8,652 nucleotides of DNA. It comes from Alphaproteobacteria bacterium (GTDB lineage: Bacteria > Pseudomonadota > Alphaproteobacteria > Sphingomonadales > Sphingomonadaceae). This document shows positions 1 to 6,914 of the stretch, piece after piece; position 1 is the first letter of the stretch; every line of letters starts with the position of its first letter. The stretch is taken from assembly GCA_005882415.1 (NCBI GenBank), contig VBAE01000231.1:1-8652 (forward strand). Reading direction: 5' to 3'. The translations under genes and the position numbers were made by a program. The notes beneath the pieces are model-generated. The model was not told where the DNA came from and did no database searches. It saw only the letters and a program-made list of their open reading frames with translations.

Positions 1-2839
1 GGGATCGCGCTACCGCTGCGGCTACTTCCTCGGCGACGGCACCGGCGCGGGCAAGGGACGCCAGGTCGCCGGGATCATCCTTGACCAGTGGCTGCGCGGC
101 AACGGGCGGCACATCTGGCTCAGCAAGAATGAGAGCCTGCTGGAGGACGCCCGGCGCGACTGGGCAGCACTCGGGGGACTGCCGCTCGACATCCAGCCTC
201 TGTCGCAGTGGAAGCTGGGTGCACCGCTCACCTTCGACCGCGGGATCCTGTTCGTCACCTACCCCACGCTTCGATCCGGCCGCGCCGATACCACGAGGCT
301 TCGCCCGATCGTGGATTGGGCAGGAGCGGAGTTCGAAGGGGTCATCGCCTTCGACGAAGCCCACGCCATGGCCAATGCGGCGGGCGGGGAGGGCAGCCGG
401 GGCAAGGTCAAGGGCTCGGAGCAGGGCATCGCCGGCGTCCGGCTGCAGAACCTGCTGCCCCGGGCGCGGGTGCTCTACGCGTCCGCGACCGGAGCTTCGG
501 ACGTCAACAATCTCGCTTATGCGGCGCGGCTGGGGCTCTGGGGCCCGGAGACGGCTTTCGCCGAGCGGGAGCAGTTCGTGGCCGCGATCCGGCAGGGCGG
601 TATCGCTGCGATGGAGCTCGTCGCCCGCGACCTGAAAGCGCTCGGCCTCTACACGGCGCGGGCACTGTCCTTTGCCGGCGTCGAATATGAGGTCCTCGAA
701 CATCCGCTGACGTCCGGGCAGGTCGCGGTCTACGACTCCTATGCGGACGCCTGGGCGATCATTCACGCGAACCTGCAGGCCGCGCTCGAGGCGACCCGAA
801 TCGTGGACGCCGCTACGGGAAATACTCTGAACGCGAACGCGAAGTCGGCGGCCTTGTCGCGGTTCGAGGGGACGAAGCAGCGTTTCTTCGGCCAGTTGCT
901 GCTCTCGATGAAGCTGCCGAGCCTGATCCCGGCCATCCAGGCCGATCTGAAGGCGGGTCAGGCAGTGGTGGTGCAGCTCGTCTCGACCGCCGAGGCCATG
1001 CTCGACCGCCGGCTCGCCGATCTCAGCCCGGAGGAGCGGGAAGCGCTTGAGATCGACCTCAGCCCGCGGGAATATGTGATCGACTATCTCAGCGCGGCAT
1101 TCCCCACCCGCCAGATGCGGGTGTTCACCGACGCCGAGGGCAACACCCGCTCCGAGCCGATGTCGGACGAGGAAGGCCGGCCGGTTCATTGCCAGGCGGC
1201 GCTCCGGGCGCGCGACGAGCTGATTGAGCAGCTCTGCGCGTTGCCGCCGATCGCCACGGCTCTTGACGCCCTGATCGACCGGTTCGGCACCGAGGCAATG
1301 GCTGAAGTGACGGGCCGCACCCGCCGGCTCGTCACCCGCGACGGACGGCAGAAGCTCGAGAGGCGGACGGCGCGCTCGAACCTGGTCGAAACGGACGCTT
1401 TCATGCGCGGCGACAAGCGGCTTCTGGTCTTCTCCGACGCCGGCGGCACCGGCCGAAGCTACCATGCCTGCCTCTCCGCCGCGAACCAGGCGCGGCGGAT
1501 CCACTATCTGCTGGAGCCCGGCTGGCGGGCGGACGCTGCGATCCAGGGCCTGGGGCGCACCCACCGGACCCGGCAAGCCTCGGCGCCTCTGTTCCGGCCG
1601 GTGACCACCGACGTCCGCGGCGAGCGGCGGTTCATCTCGACCATCGCCCGGCGGCTGGATTCGCTCGGCGCGCTCACCCGGGGCCAGAGGCAGACCGGCG
1701 GCCAGAATCTGTTCGACCCCGCCGACAATCTGGAAAGCCGCTTGGCGAAGGACGCTCTCCTGGGCTGGTACCGCCTGCTGTTCGCAGGAAAGCTCGCCTC
1801 GGTGACGTTCGGTTGCTTCCAGGAGCTGACCGGGCTGAGGCTGGAAGGCGAGGACGGTGGGCTTCGCGACGACCTTCCTCCGATCCAGCGCTGGCTGAAC
1901 CGGCTGCTGGCCCTCCGGATCGAGATGCAGAACGCCATCTTCGACGAGTTCATGGGACTGGTGGAGACCCGAATTGCGGCGGCACGGGAGGCGGGAACGC
2001 TGGACCTGGGCGTCGAGACGGTTCCGGTGGACCGCTTCGAAATACTGGACGACCGAATCGTCCGGACCGACGGCCGCTCCGGCGCGACGACGCATCTGCT
2101 CCGGGTTGAGCTTGCCCGGCGGCTCCGGCCCCTGCCGCTTGAGCGGGTGCTGGAGATTCGGGCTTCACGGTCGGGCGCGGTGCCGATGCTGAACGGACGG
2201 TCGGGCAAAGCGGCGTTGCGAATCCGGGCTCGGAGCCTGTTGTCGGACGAGGGGCTGCCGATCGAGCGCTACGAGCTGATCCGGCCGACCAGGCGGGAGC
2301 AGCTGCCATGCGATCGCCTGGCGGAGACGCATTGGGCCGAGACGACGGAGGCACTCTTCGCCGAGGCATGGCAGGCGGAGGTGCGGGAGGCGGAGGCGAC
2401 GGTGCGCCGCGAGACGCTCCACCTCGCCACCGGGCTGCTGCTGCCCATATGGGACAAGCTTCCGGACGATCTCGTTCAGGTGGTCCGAATCGCGGCTGCC
2501 GACGGCCGCACGTTGCTCGGGCGTGAGGTTCCCACCGCCTGTCTCGGCGACCTCGCAGCGAAGCTCGGTCTCGACATCGATCTCATAGTGCCGCCGGACG
2601 AGCTCGCTGCGATGGTGCTCCGCACGGGCAAGCCGATGGCGCTGCACGGCGTCGAAGATCTCCTGCTCAAGCGTTCGCTCGTGAACGGCTCGCAGCGGCT
2701 CGAGCTCACCGGCTTCGCCGCGGTCCGACTGTCCTGGTACAAGGCGCAGGGCTGCTTCACGGAGATCATCCGCTACCAGACGCGGCTGTTCGTACCGGTC
2801 GGTTCGGCCGCCGAAGTGCTCGCGCGGCTGGTTTCCTGA
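1..2839 (+). CDS. Strawberry-notch-like superfamily 2 helicase/NTPase, 5' truncated
   Basis: The frame is open from base 2, so the start lies outside the window; 945 residues are visible. A GTG at 311 is not the real start, because the Walker A motif lies before it. Motifs in order (visible residues): GDGTGAGKGR 11-20 (Walker A), DEAH 118-121 (Walker B), SAT 161-163 (motif III), GGTGRSYHA 481-489, and QGLGRTHRTRQ from 515 (motif VI arginines). The block after motif III (GGIAAMELVARDLKALG) and the split helicase core are typical of the Strawberry-notch AAA and C-terminal helicase domains. Family knowledge: bacterial members are often 1,400 residues or more with an N-terminal N6-adenine methyltransferase domain, and phage P1 DarB (antirestriction) combines the same modules. 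A methyltransferase domain just left of the window is inferred, not seen. All ATPase motifs look intact. Likely cytoplasmic, acting on DNA; exact function unknown. Ends 24 bp from the convergent hydrolase stop. Confidence 0.9.
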   Translation, partial: GSRYRCGYFLGDGTGAGKGRQVAGIILDQWLRGNGRHIWLSKNESLLEDARRDWAALGGLPLDIQPLSQWKLGAPLTFDRGILFVTYPTLRSGRADTTRLRPIVDWAGAEFEGVIAFDEAHAMANAAGGEGSRGKVKGSEQGIAGVRLQNLLPRARVLYASATGASDVNNLAYAARLGLWGPETAFAEREQFVAAIRQGGIAAMELVARDLKALGLYTARALSFAGVEYEVLEHPLTSGQVAVYDSYADAWAIIHANLQAALEATRIVDAATGNTLNANAKSAALSRFEGTKQRFFGQLLLSMKLPSLIPAIQADLKAGQAVVVQLVSTAEAMLDRRLADLSPEEREALEIDLSPREYVIDYLSAAFPTRQMRVFTDAEGNTRSEPMSDEEGRPVHCQAALRARDELIEQLCALPPIATALDALIDRFGTEAMAEVTGRTRRLVTRDGRQKLERRTARSNLVETDAFMRGDKRLLVFSDAGGTGRSYHACLSAANQARRIHYLLEPGWRADAAIQGLGRTHRTRQASAPLFRPVTTDVRGERRFISTIARRLDSLGALTRGQRQTGGQNLFDPADNLESRLAKDALLGWYRLLFAGKLASVTFGCFQELTGLRLEGEDGGLRDDLPPIQRWLNRLLALRIEMQNAIFDEFMGLVETRIAAAREAGTLDLGVETVPVDRFEILDDRIVRTDGRSGATTHLLRVELARRLRPLPLERVLEIRASRSGAVPMLNGRSGKAALRIRARSLLSDEGLPIERYELIRPTRREQLPCDRLAETHWAETTEALFAEAWQAEVREAEATVRRETLHLATGLLLPIWDKLPDDLVQVVRIAAADGRTLLGREVPTACLGDLAAKLGLDIDLIVPPDELAAMVLRTGKPMALHGVEDLLLKRSLVNGSQRLELTGFAAVRLSWYKAQGCFTEIIRYQTRLFVPVGSAAEVLARLVS

Positions 2840-2863
2840 GGCACCGGCTCCCGGCGGCTTGGC

Positions 2864-4126
2864 TCAATGATGTCCGGCCGTGCTCGTCGTCAGAGTCCCG
2901 TCCGCCGCCGCGGTCACCGTAACGTCGCCGTCCCAGCCGGTGGCATAGATGGCTTTGTCGATGGTCTCGGCGGAGAAGCGCTTCGCTCCATCGGCGACGG
3001 GCTCGGTCACAGGCGTGCGGGCGAGCGACACATTGCGCTCCAGGAGGTCCACGCTGACCCTGCGCGGATGGCCGTAGGCCCAACCCGTCCAGGGGGCCTG
3101 GACGGTCGAAGGCCCCATCGAGATGACGGCCATCTTCGGCGTAAGCGCCGCAAGCCACGCGTCCGTGGTTCCGTTGGCCGCGCCATGATGGTTGACCTCA
3201 TAGACGTCCACGTCGAGCTCGCGCCGCATCGACTGCTTCGCGAGCAGCCGGTCGATCCCGGCATTCTCGAGGTCCCCGGGAAACAGGAAGGACGCGGCGC
3301 CGAAGTCGATCCTGATGACCAGGCTGTGATTGTTGCCGTTGTTGAAATCCTCGGCACTCCAATCGCCCTGCGCATTGCCTCCGGAGAGGACTTCGATCTT
3401 CGGATCGACGCCTTGGCAGTTCAGCGGATCGACATCGTCGCCCGAGACCGGGACGTCCCCGACCTCCTTAACTTCCTTCATCCGCTCCGCCGGGAGGCCC
3501 GACTGATCCAGCATCCAGTTGGCGTCCCGGCGGCCGGAGCCGGTGCGAAGGCCGTTGTGGATGTAGCGCTCGACCGTGAACGCTTCCGCCACGCGCCTTA
3601 GATTGCTGTTATGGTCGAGATGGGTGTGGGTGATGAACACGGCGGCGAGGTGCCGGTTGAGGTCGGGTCGCCGGGCGAAGAAGGCGGTGAGATAGTCGAT
3701 GAGGTGCTGGCCCGCGGCGGGCGTGCCGCCGCCTGCGTCGATTAGCACGGCCCCGCAGCTGGCTTCGACCAGCGCAGCATTGCCCTGGTCGACGTCGATA
3801 TAGTGGACCTGGAGGCGGTCCTGGGGGATTGCGGCGACCGCGCCTTCGGAATCCGAGACGCGCCTGACGAAGCTCTGATAGACCCAGCCCTCCCGCCCGT
3901 CCGGAAGCCGCACATGGTAGTAGCCGTGCTGCCTCGCGCCGTCGTCGAGCAGGTCGAGACGCGTTCCGACCGCAGGGAAATCGAGTTTCTGGGAGGCTTT
4001 CGTGGGAGCCGCCCGCACCGTCACGTCCCGCTGGATCACGACGTCGTCGGCCCAGGCCGGCGATGCTACGAACGCCGTGCCGATGAACGACGCCGCCGCG
4101 GCCAATCTCGATATGCGCAAACCCAT
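2864..4126 (-). CDS. Exported SH3-MBL hydrolase (ComEC-type metallo-beta-lactamase fold)
   Basis: 420 residues. Residues 1-26 form a signal peptide: basic start, hydrophobic core, and an A-W-A cleavage site before DD. Residues about 29-90 resemble a bacterial SH3 domain (VTVRAAP near the start, GREGWVYQSFV at the end), a fold that often binds cell wall or peptides. Residues about 104-400 are a metallo-beta-lactamase fold of the ComEC/Rec2 C-terminal type: DVDQGNA 111-117, D130 in LIDAGG, metal-binding HTHLDH 167-172, FPGD 282-285, HHG 313-315 and YGHPRR 351-356. The expected metal ligands are mostly present, so an active metal-dependent hydrolase is likely; the ComEC domain is a nuclease, but the substrate here is unknown. 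Likely periplasmic or surface-attached. The ATG at 4126 is supported by the signal peptide and by GGGAGG 9 nt upstream. It is a single gene, convergent with the helicase and divergent from the parB-like gene; no partner gene is adjacent on its strand. Confidence 0.88.
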   Translation of the reverse strand: MGLRISRLAAAASFIGTAFVASPAWADDVVIQRDVTVRAAPTKASQKLDFPAVGTRLDLLDDGARQHGYYHVRLPDGREGWVYQSFVRRVSDSEGAVAAIPQDRLQVHYIDVDQGNAALVEASCGAVLIDAGGGTPAAGQHLIDYLTAFFARRPDLNRHLAAVFITHTHLDHNSNLRRVAEAFTVERYIHNGLRTGSGRRDANWMLDQSGLPAERMKEVKEVGDVPVSGDDVDPLNCQGVDPKIEVLSGGNAQGDWSAEDFNNGNNHSLVIRIDFGAASFLFPGDLENAGIDRLLAKQSMRRELDVDVYEVNHHGAANGTTDAWLAALTPKMAVISMGPSTVQAPWTGWAYGHPRRVSVDLLERNVSLARTPVTEPVADGAKRFSAETIDKAIYATGWDGDVTVTAAADGTLTTSTAGHH

Positions 4127-4135
4127 GGCTGCGGC

Positions 4136-4152
4136 CCTCCCCCTAAGGGAGG
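4136..4152 (-). promoter_or_regulatory. Hairpin enclosing the hydrolase ribosome-binding site
   Basis: On the minus strand CCTCCC, a 5-nt loop and GGGAGG form a perfect 6-bp stem. The 3' arm is the Shine-Dalgarno sequence of the hydrolase gene, 9 nt before its ATG at 4126. In the mRNA this stem would hide the ribosome-binding site and could lower or condition translation. It could instead be a chance complement or a protein-binding dyad in DNA; no functional evidence is visible. Confidence 0.4.
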
Positions 4153-4331
4153 TTAGGTCCGGCTTGGCAGGAAGTCACGCTCGCATTCCCGAACGGGCGC
4201 AACTGCAGAGACCTAGCTCCCTCCAGGAAGGCGCAGGGCAGCCCATGTTCGTCGGCAGCAGCCCGACAGCGGGTTCATTCTGGGGGGCACGTCAGCACCC
4301 CGAAAGGCGATGGCAAGCAGCGCCCACGGCC

Positions 4332-4409
4332 GGAGAGAGAGGAGAGAGTGCGGGAGCCGGTTGAGCGACGGGTGCGGAAAGGCCGCACCGGCTCATTCGG
4401 AGACCCGAC
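4332..4409 (+). promoter_or_regulatory. Structured 5' leader of the parB-like gene
   Basis: Just before the parB-like start there is a 17-nt purine tract (4332-4348, GA repeats), then nested inverted repeats. GGTGCGG (4371-4377) pairs with CCGCACC (4383-4389) around a 5-nt loop. GAGCCGGT (4354-4361) is the exact complement of ACCGGCTC (4387-4394). A second GTGCGG (4348-4353) can replace the first as partner of CCGCAC. The two outer and inner arms share 4387-4389, so alternative folds are possible. The structure ends 4 nt before the Shine-Dalgarno GGAG (4399-4402), which is 7 nt before the ATG at 4410. It may be a cis-regulatory RNA leader or an operator for the ParB-like protein. No clear -35/-10 pair was recognised in 4127-4331, so the promoter position is unknown. 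Confidence 0.45.
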
Positions 4410-6431
4410 ATGATCAGGACCATTCCACTCAACAAATTGGTGCCGTCGCCGCGCAACGTGCGGCGGGCGTCAGACCCGCAGGCCGACCTCGAGCTGAAAA
4501 CCGGCATAGAGGCCCGCGGCCTGCTCCAGAATCTGGTGGTGACGAGCGTGAAGAAGCCGCGCGGCACGTTCGCCGTCGAGGCGGGCGAGCGCCGCCGCCG
4601 AGCGCTTCTGGGCCTCGTCGCGGAGGGCAAGCTGCCGGCCGACCATGAGGTGTGCTGCCTCGTCATCGAAGGCGCCGAAGCGGCGCAGGAGGCGAGCCTC
4701 GCCGAAAATTTCCAGCGGCTGAGGATGAACCCGGCCGACGAATGTCTCGCCTTCCAGCAGCTGGTCGAGCAGGGTTCCGACGCTGAGGGGATCGCGCGCC
4801 GGTTCGGCCTCACCGTCCGCTTCGTCGAGGGGCGGCTTAGGCTCGCCGGGCTTGCTCCGGTGGTGTTCGAGGCGCTCGGCGCAGGCGAGATCAGCCTCGA
4901 TGCGGCCAAGGCCTATGCGGCGACGCCCGACCGGGAGCGGCAGGCCTTCGTCTTTGGGCAGATCGGGCGCAGCTATGCCGCAAGCCAACCCGACAGCATC
5001 CGCCGGATGATGACCCAGGCGACCGTCAGCGCCACCGATCGCCGCGCGCGCTTCGTCGGCGAGGACGCTTATGTCGCGGCGGGCGGACGGGTCGAGCGGG
5101 ACCTATTCTCGGAAGACTCCTCGACGCACTGGCTGGACATCGCTCTGCTCGAGCGCCTGGCATGCGAGAAGATGGACGCTCTCGCGGCCGCGGCTGCCGC
5201 CGAGCAGGGCCTCGCCTTCGTCCGCCCGACCCTCGACAGCTGGATCGGTCATGCGCAGACGGCCGGGCTTCGGCGGGTTCCGGTTGAGACGCCGGCGCTC
5301 AGCGAGGAGGAGTCCGCCCGCGTCGACGGCCTTGAAGGCCAGATCGAGGATCTGATCGACCTGCTCCAGGACGAGGAGACCGAAGACTCCGCACGCGACG
5401 AGGCCGAGGCGAAGGTTCGCGAGCTGAGCGATGCGATCGACGCCATCGTCAACAAGCCGCCCGTGATCGACGATGCGCTCAAGCCGCAGCTTGGCGCCTT
5501 CCTGCTTCTCGATGAGCAGGGCCGTCCGAAGCTCGACACCAGCTTCTACGCGGAGGTTGCCGCCGATGAGGCAATTGCCGCCGAGCGCGGGGAGTCCGGC
5601 GATCGGTGCGACCCCGCCCCGAAGGCGGGCCGCGTGGCGGGGCTCTCGCAGCGCCTGGTGGACGAGCTGTCGATCCAGCGGCGCGACATCCTCGCCGTCC
5701 ACGTCGCGTCCGATCCCGGGTTGGCGCTCGACCTCGCCATCTTCCTGATGATCGACCGGGAGGCCCGCTATTCGGGCGAGAAGAGCGGCTCGTCGCTCAC
5801 CGCCCTGCCTCCGGCCAACCCGGTGTTCGACTTCAAGACGCCGGAGGCGGCGGCAACCATCGCCTGGGCCGAGGCCGGGCCGGCCCTCGACCGGAGTTGG
5901 ATCGAGGCGGACACGAAGGCTGGCCGCTTCGATGCGTTCAGGGCGCTCGCAGACGACGCCCGGGCGGCATGGCTCGGCCATGCGGTCGCAAGGACGCTCG
6001 AGGCGAGCCTCAACCTTCCGGGCGAGCGATCCTGCGCCTTCCACGACCATCTCGGCCAACTTCTCGGGATCGACGTCGCGCGCTGGTGGCGGCCGACCGG
6101 CGCGAACTATTTCGACCGGGTGCCGAAGGGGGTGACGCTCGGGGCCCTCGCCGAGGTGGGCGGCCAGGCGCTCGCCGACCGCTACTCCAAGGCGAAGAAG
6201 GCGGAGCTTGCGCAGTCCTGCGAGCGGATCTTCTCCGGCGACTTCATCGCGGAGGTCGAGGTCAAGGAGGCGGCGCTCGCCTGGGTGCCGGAGGCGATGC
6301 GGTTCGCGGCGTCCGAGGTCCCTGCCGAGACCGCCGGCGATGCGGACAGTGCCTCTCCCGCTGCCGAGGAGGGTGCGGGGAGCTCCGCCGCGCCCGCCGA
6401 TGCGGGCGACGAGATCGAGGAAGCGGCCTGA
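4410..6431 (+). CDS. Large ParB/RepB/Spo0J-family DNA-binding protein
   Basis: 673 residues, more than twice a typical chromosomal ParB (about 300). The N-terminal ParB domain (about 1-105) carries GERRRRA (59-65) and ENFQR (99-103), the two motifs that bind CTP in ParB clamps. A KorB-like helix-turn-helix region follows (about 123-148, DAEGIARRFGLTVRFVEGRL). Residues 297-346 are highly charged and heptad-like, probably a coiled coil. Residues about 400-640 form a conserved-looking C-terminal region (WWRPTGANYFDRVPKG, then a Lys-rich helix), which I recognise from ParB-like proteins of alphaproteobacterial plasmids and integrative elements but cannot assign a function. The tail from about 640 is Ala/Glu/Asp-rich and probably disordered. 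ATG at 4410 has GGAG 7 nt upstream, and the domain begins at residue 2. No ParA or centromere-like repeat is visible in the window, so classical partition is unproven; a transcriptional or DNA-processing role is equally possible. Confidence 0.92.
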   Translation: MIRTIPLNKLVPSPRNVRRASDPQADLELKTGIEARGLLQNLVVTSVKKPRGTFAVEAGERRRRALLGLVAEGKLPADHEVCCLVIEGAEAAQEASLAENFQRLRMNPADECLAFQQLVEQGSDAEGIARRFGLTVRFVEGRLRLAGLAPVVFEALGAGEISLDAAKAYAATPDRERQAFVFGQIGRSYAASQPDSIRRMMTQATVSATDRRARFVGEDAYVAAGGRVERDLFSEDSSTHWLDIALLERLACEKMDALAAAAAAEQGLAFVRPTLDSWIGHAQTAGLRRVPVETPALSEEESARVDGLEGQIEDLIDLLQDEETEDSARDEAEAKVRELSDAIDAIVNKPPVIDDALKPQLGAFLLLDEQGRPKLDTSFYAEVAADEAIAAERGESGDRCDPAPKAGRVAGLSQRLVDELSIQRRDILAVHVASDPGLALDLAIFLMIDREARYSGEKSGSSLTALPPANPVFDFKTPEAAATIAWAEAGPALDRSWIEADTKAGRFDAFRALADDARAAWLGHAVARTLEASLNLPGERSCAFHDHLGQLLGIDVARWWRPTGANYFDRVPKGVTLGALAEVGGQALADRYSKAKKAELAQSCERIFSGDFIAEVEVKEAALAWVPEAMRFAASEVPAETAGDADSASPAAEEGAGSSAAPADAGDEIEEAA

Positions 6432-6451
6432 CGTCTCCCAGCGCTGCCTCT

Positions 6452-6481
6452 TCCGGGCGGTCCCTCATCGGGCCGCCCGGA
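6452..6481 (+). terminator. Strong GC-rich hairpin after the parB-like gene
   Basis: A 12-bp stem (6452-6463 with 6470-6481, one T-G wobble) closes a 6-nt loop, 20 nt after the parB-like stop codon. The position and stability suit a transcription end or an RNA 3'-stabilising stem. No T-run follows (the next bases are CCCTCGC), so it is not a canonical intrinsic terminator; GC-rich bacteria often lack the run. Confidence 0.5.
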
Positions 6482-6604
6482 CCCTCGCTACGGGTTGGGG
6501 ACGGCGACCGGAATTAGTCCAGAAGCGGCCGCAGGGATCGTCCAAAGGGAAATGCAGACGCTCCCCACTATCCGCCGCGATCGACTCCGGCCACCGCGCC
6601 TAGC

Positions 6605-6616
6605 TGAGGTGCCTCA
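6605..6616. promoter_or_regulatory. Short dyad TGAGG-TG-CCTCA
   Basis: A 5-bp inverted repeat with a 2-bp centre. About 20 bp downstream a second imperfect dyad (6635-6650, CCCC and GGGG arms around TCCGGA with one mismatch) follows. Both lie 100-150 bp upstream of the small frame at 6752. They could be operator half-sites, but such short dyads arise by chance in GC-rich DNA. Confidence 0.15.
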
Positions 6617-6751
6617 CTGAACAGTCGGCCATGACCCCATCCGGAAGGGGCGGCGACGCTTCACAGGAGATTGGCAGGGATGGCGCGAGAGCCGGGACGG
6701 ATCGCCGCCCGGTTTCCCAGCCGTCCCCATCCCGTGTCGAGGGACAAGACC

Positions 6752-6820
6752 ATGATGCACAGTGAGATCGAGCTGGACGCTTTCGACCCAAAGCGGTGGG
6801 GCGCCCGGGGGTGGCGATGA
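6752..6820 (+). CDS. Possible 22-residue small protein or 5' remnant of a broken gene
   Basis: ATG at 6752 is preceded by GAGGGA with a 7-nt spacer, the best ribosome-binding site in this intergenic region. The product is 22 residues, starting MMHSEIELDAFDPKRWGARG. Its TGA at 6818-6820 overlaps a second ATG at 6817 in another frame (ATGA), which stays open to 7038 (73 residues) but runs 124 bp into the antisense of the kinase 3' end. A G-rich run (6797-6811) lies just before the junction, so loss of one base there could have split one small gene into two frames. Product not recognised. It may be a real small ORF, a remnant, or chance. Confidence 0.25.
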   Translation: MMHSEIELDAFDPKRWGARGWR

Positions 6821-6914
6821 AGCGGATCGAGATGCTCCGAGCCCATCGGGCAGCCGGCTGTATGGACGTGAGAGGGTCCTCCATCGCGCCCAAAGGCTCG
6901 CAGCTTCCGGAGGA

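Larger units (their letters stand above)
6432..6914. other. Intergenic stretch without a convincing full gene
   Basis: These 483 bases separate the parB-like gene from the 3' end of the kinase gene. They hold the 12-bp hairpin at 6452-6481, short dyads at 6605-6616, 6635-6650 and 6851-6860, and a 22-codon frame at 6752-6820. Reading frames on both strands are short and match no family I recognise. The minus-strand frames crossing here overlap the kinase gene and look like shadows. It may be decayed coding DNA. Confidence 0.6.

Noticed and set aside
311..2839. GTG at 311 as the start of the helicase gene
   Set aside because: The same frame is open to base 2 and encodes the Walker A motif at 32-61, so this start would remove the ATP-binding site.
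2844..2854. CCGG-CTC-CCGG inverted repeat between convergent stops as a bidirectional terminator
   Set aside because: A 4-bp stem with a 3-nt loop and no T-run is too weak to call.
2867..3601. Plus-strand frame antisense to the hydrolase gene
   Set aside because: The opposite strand encodes the MBL metal-binding motifs; this frame has an Arg/Gly-rich composition and no motif.
2864..4126. Assignment of the MBL protein to an antiphage system with an MBL subunit (AVAST type I)
   Set aside because: That subunit works in the cytoplasm beside a large STAND NTPase; here there is a signal peptide and no STAND gene nearby.
5103..6059. Long minus-strand reading frame inside the parB-like gene
   Set aside because: It lies wholly antisense to a gene with clear ParB motifs, shows no recognisable domain, and is the kind of shadow common in GC-rich codon usage.
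5606..6517. Long plus-strand frame overlapping the parB-like 3' half
   Set aside because: Its sequence is Arg/Gly/Pro-rich low-complexity, typical of an out-of-frame GC-rich shadow, and it conflicts with the better supported parB-like frame.
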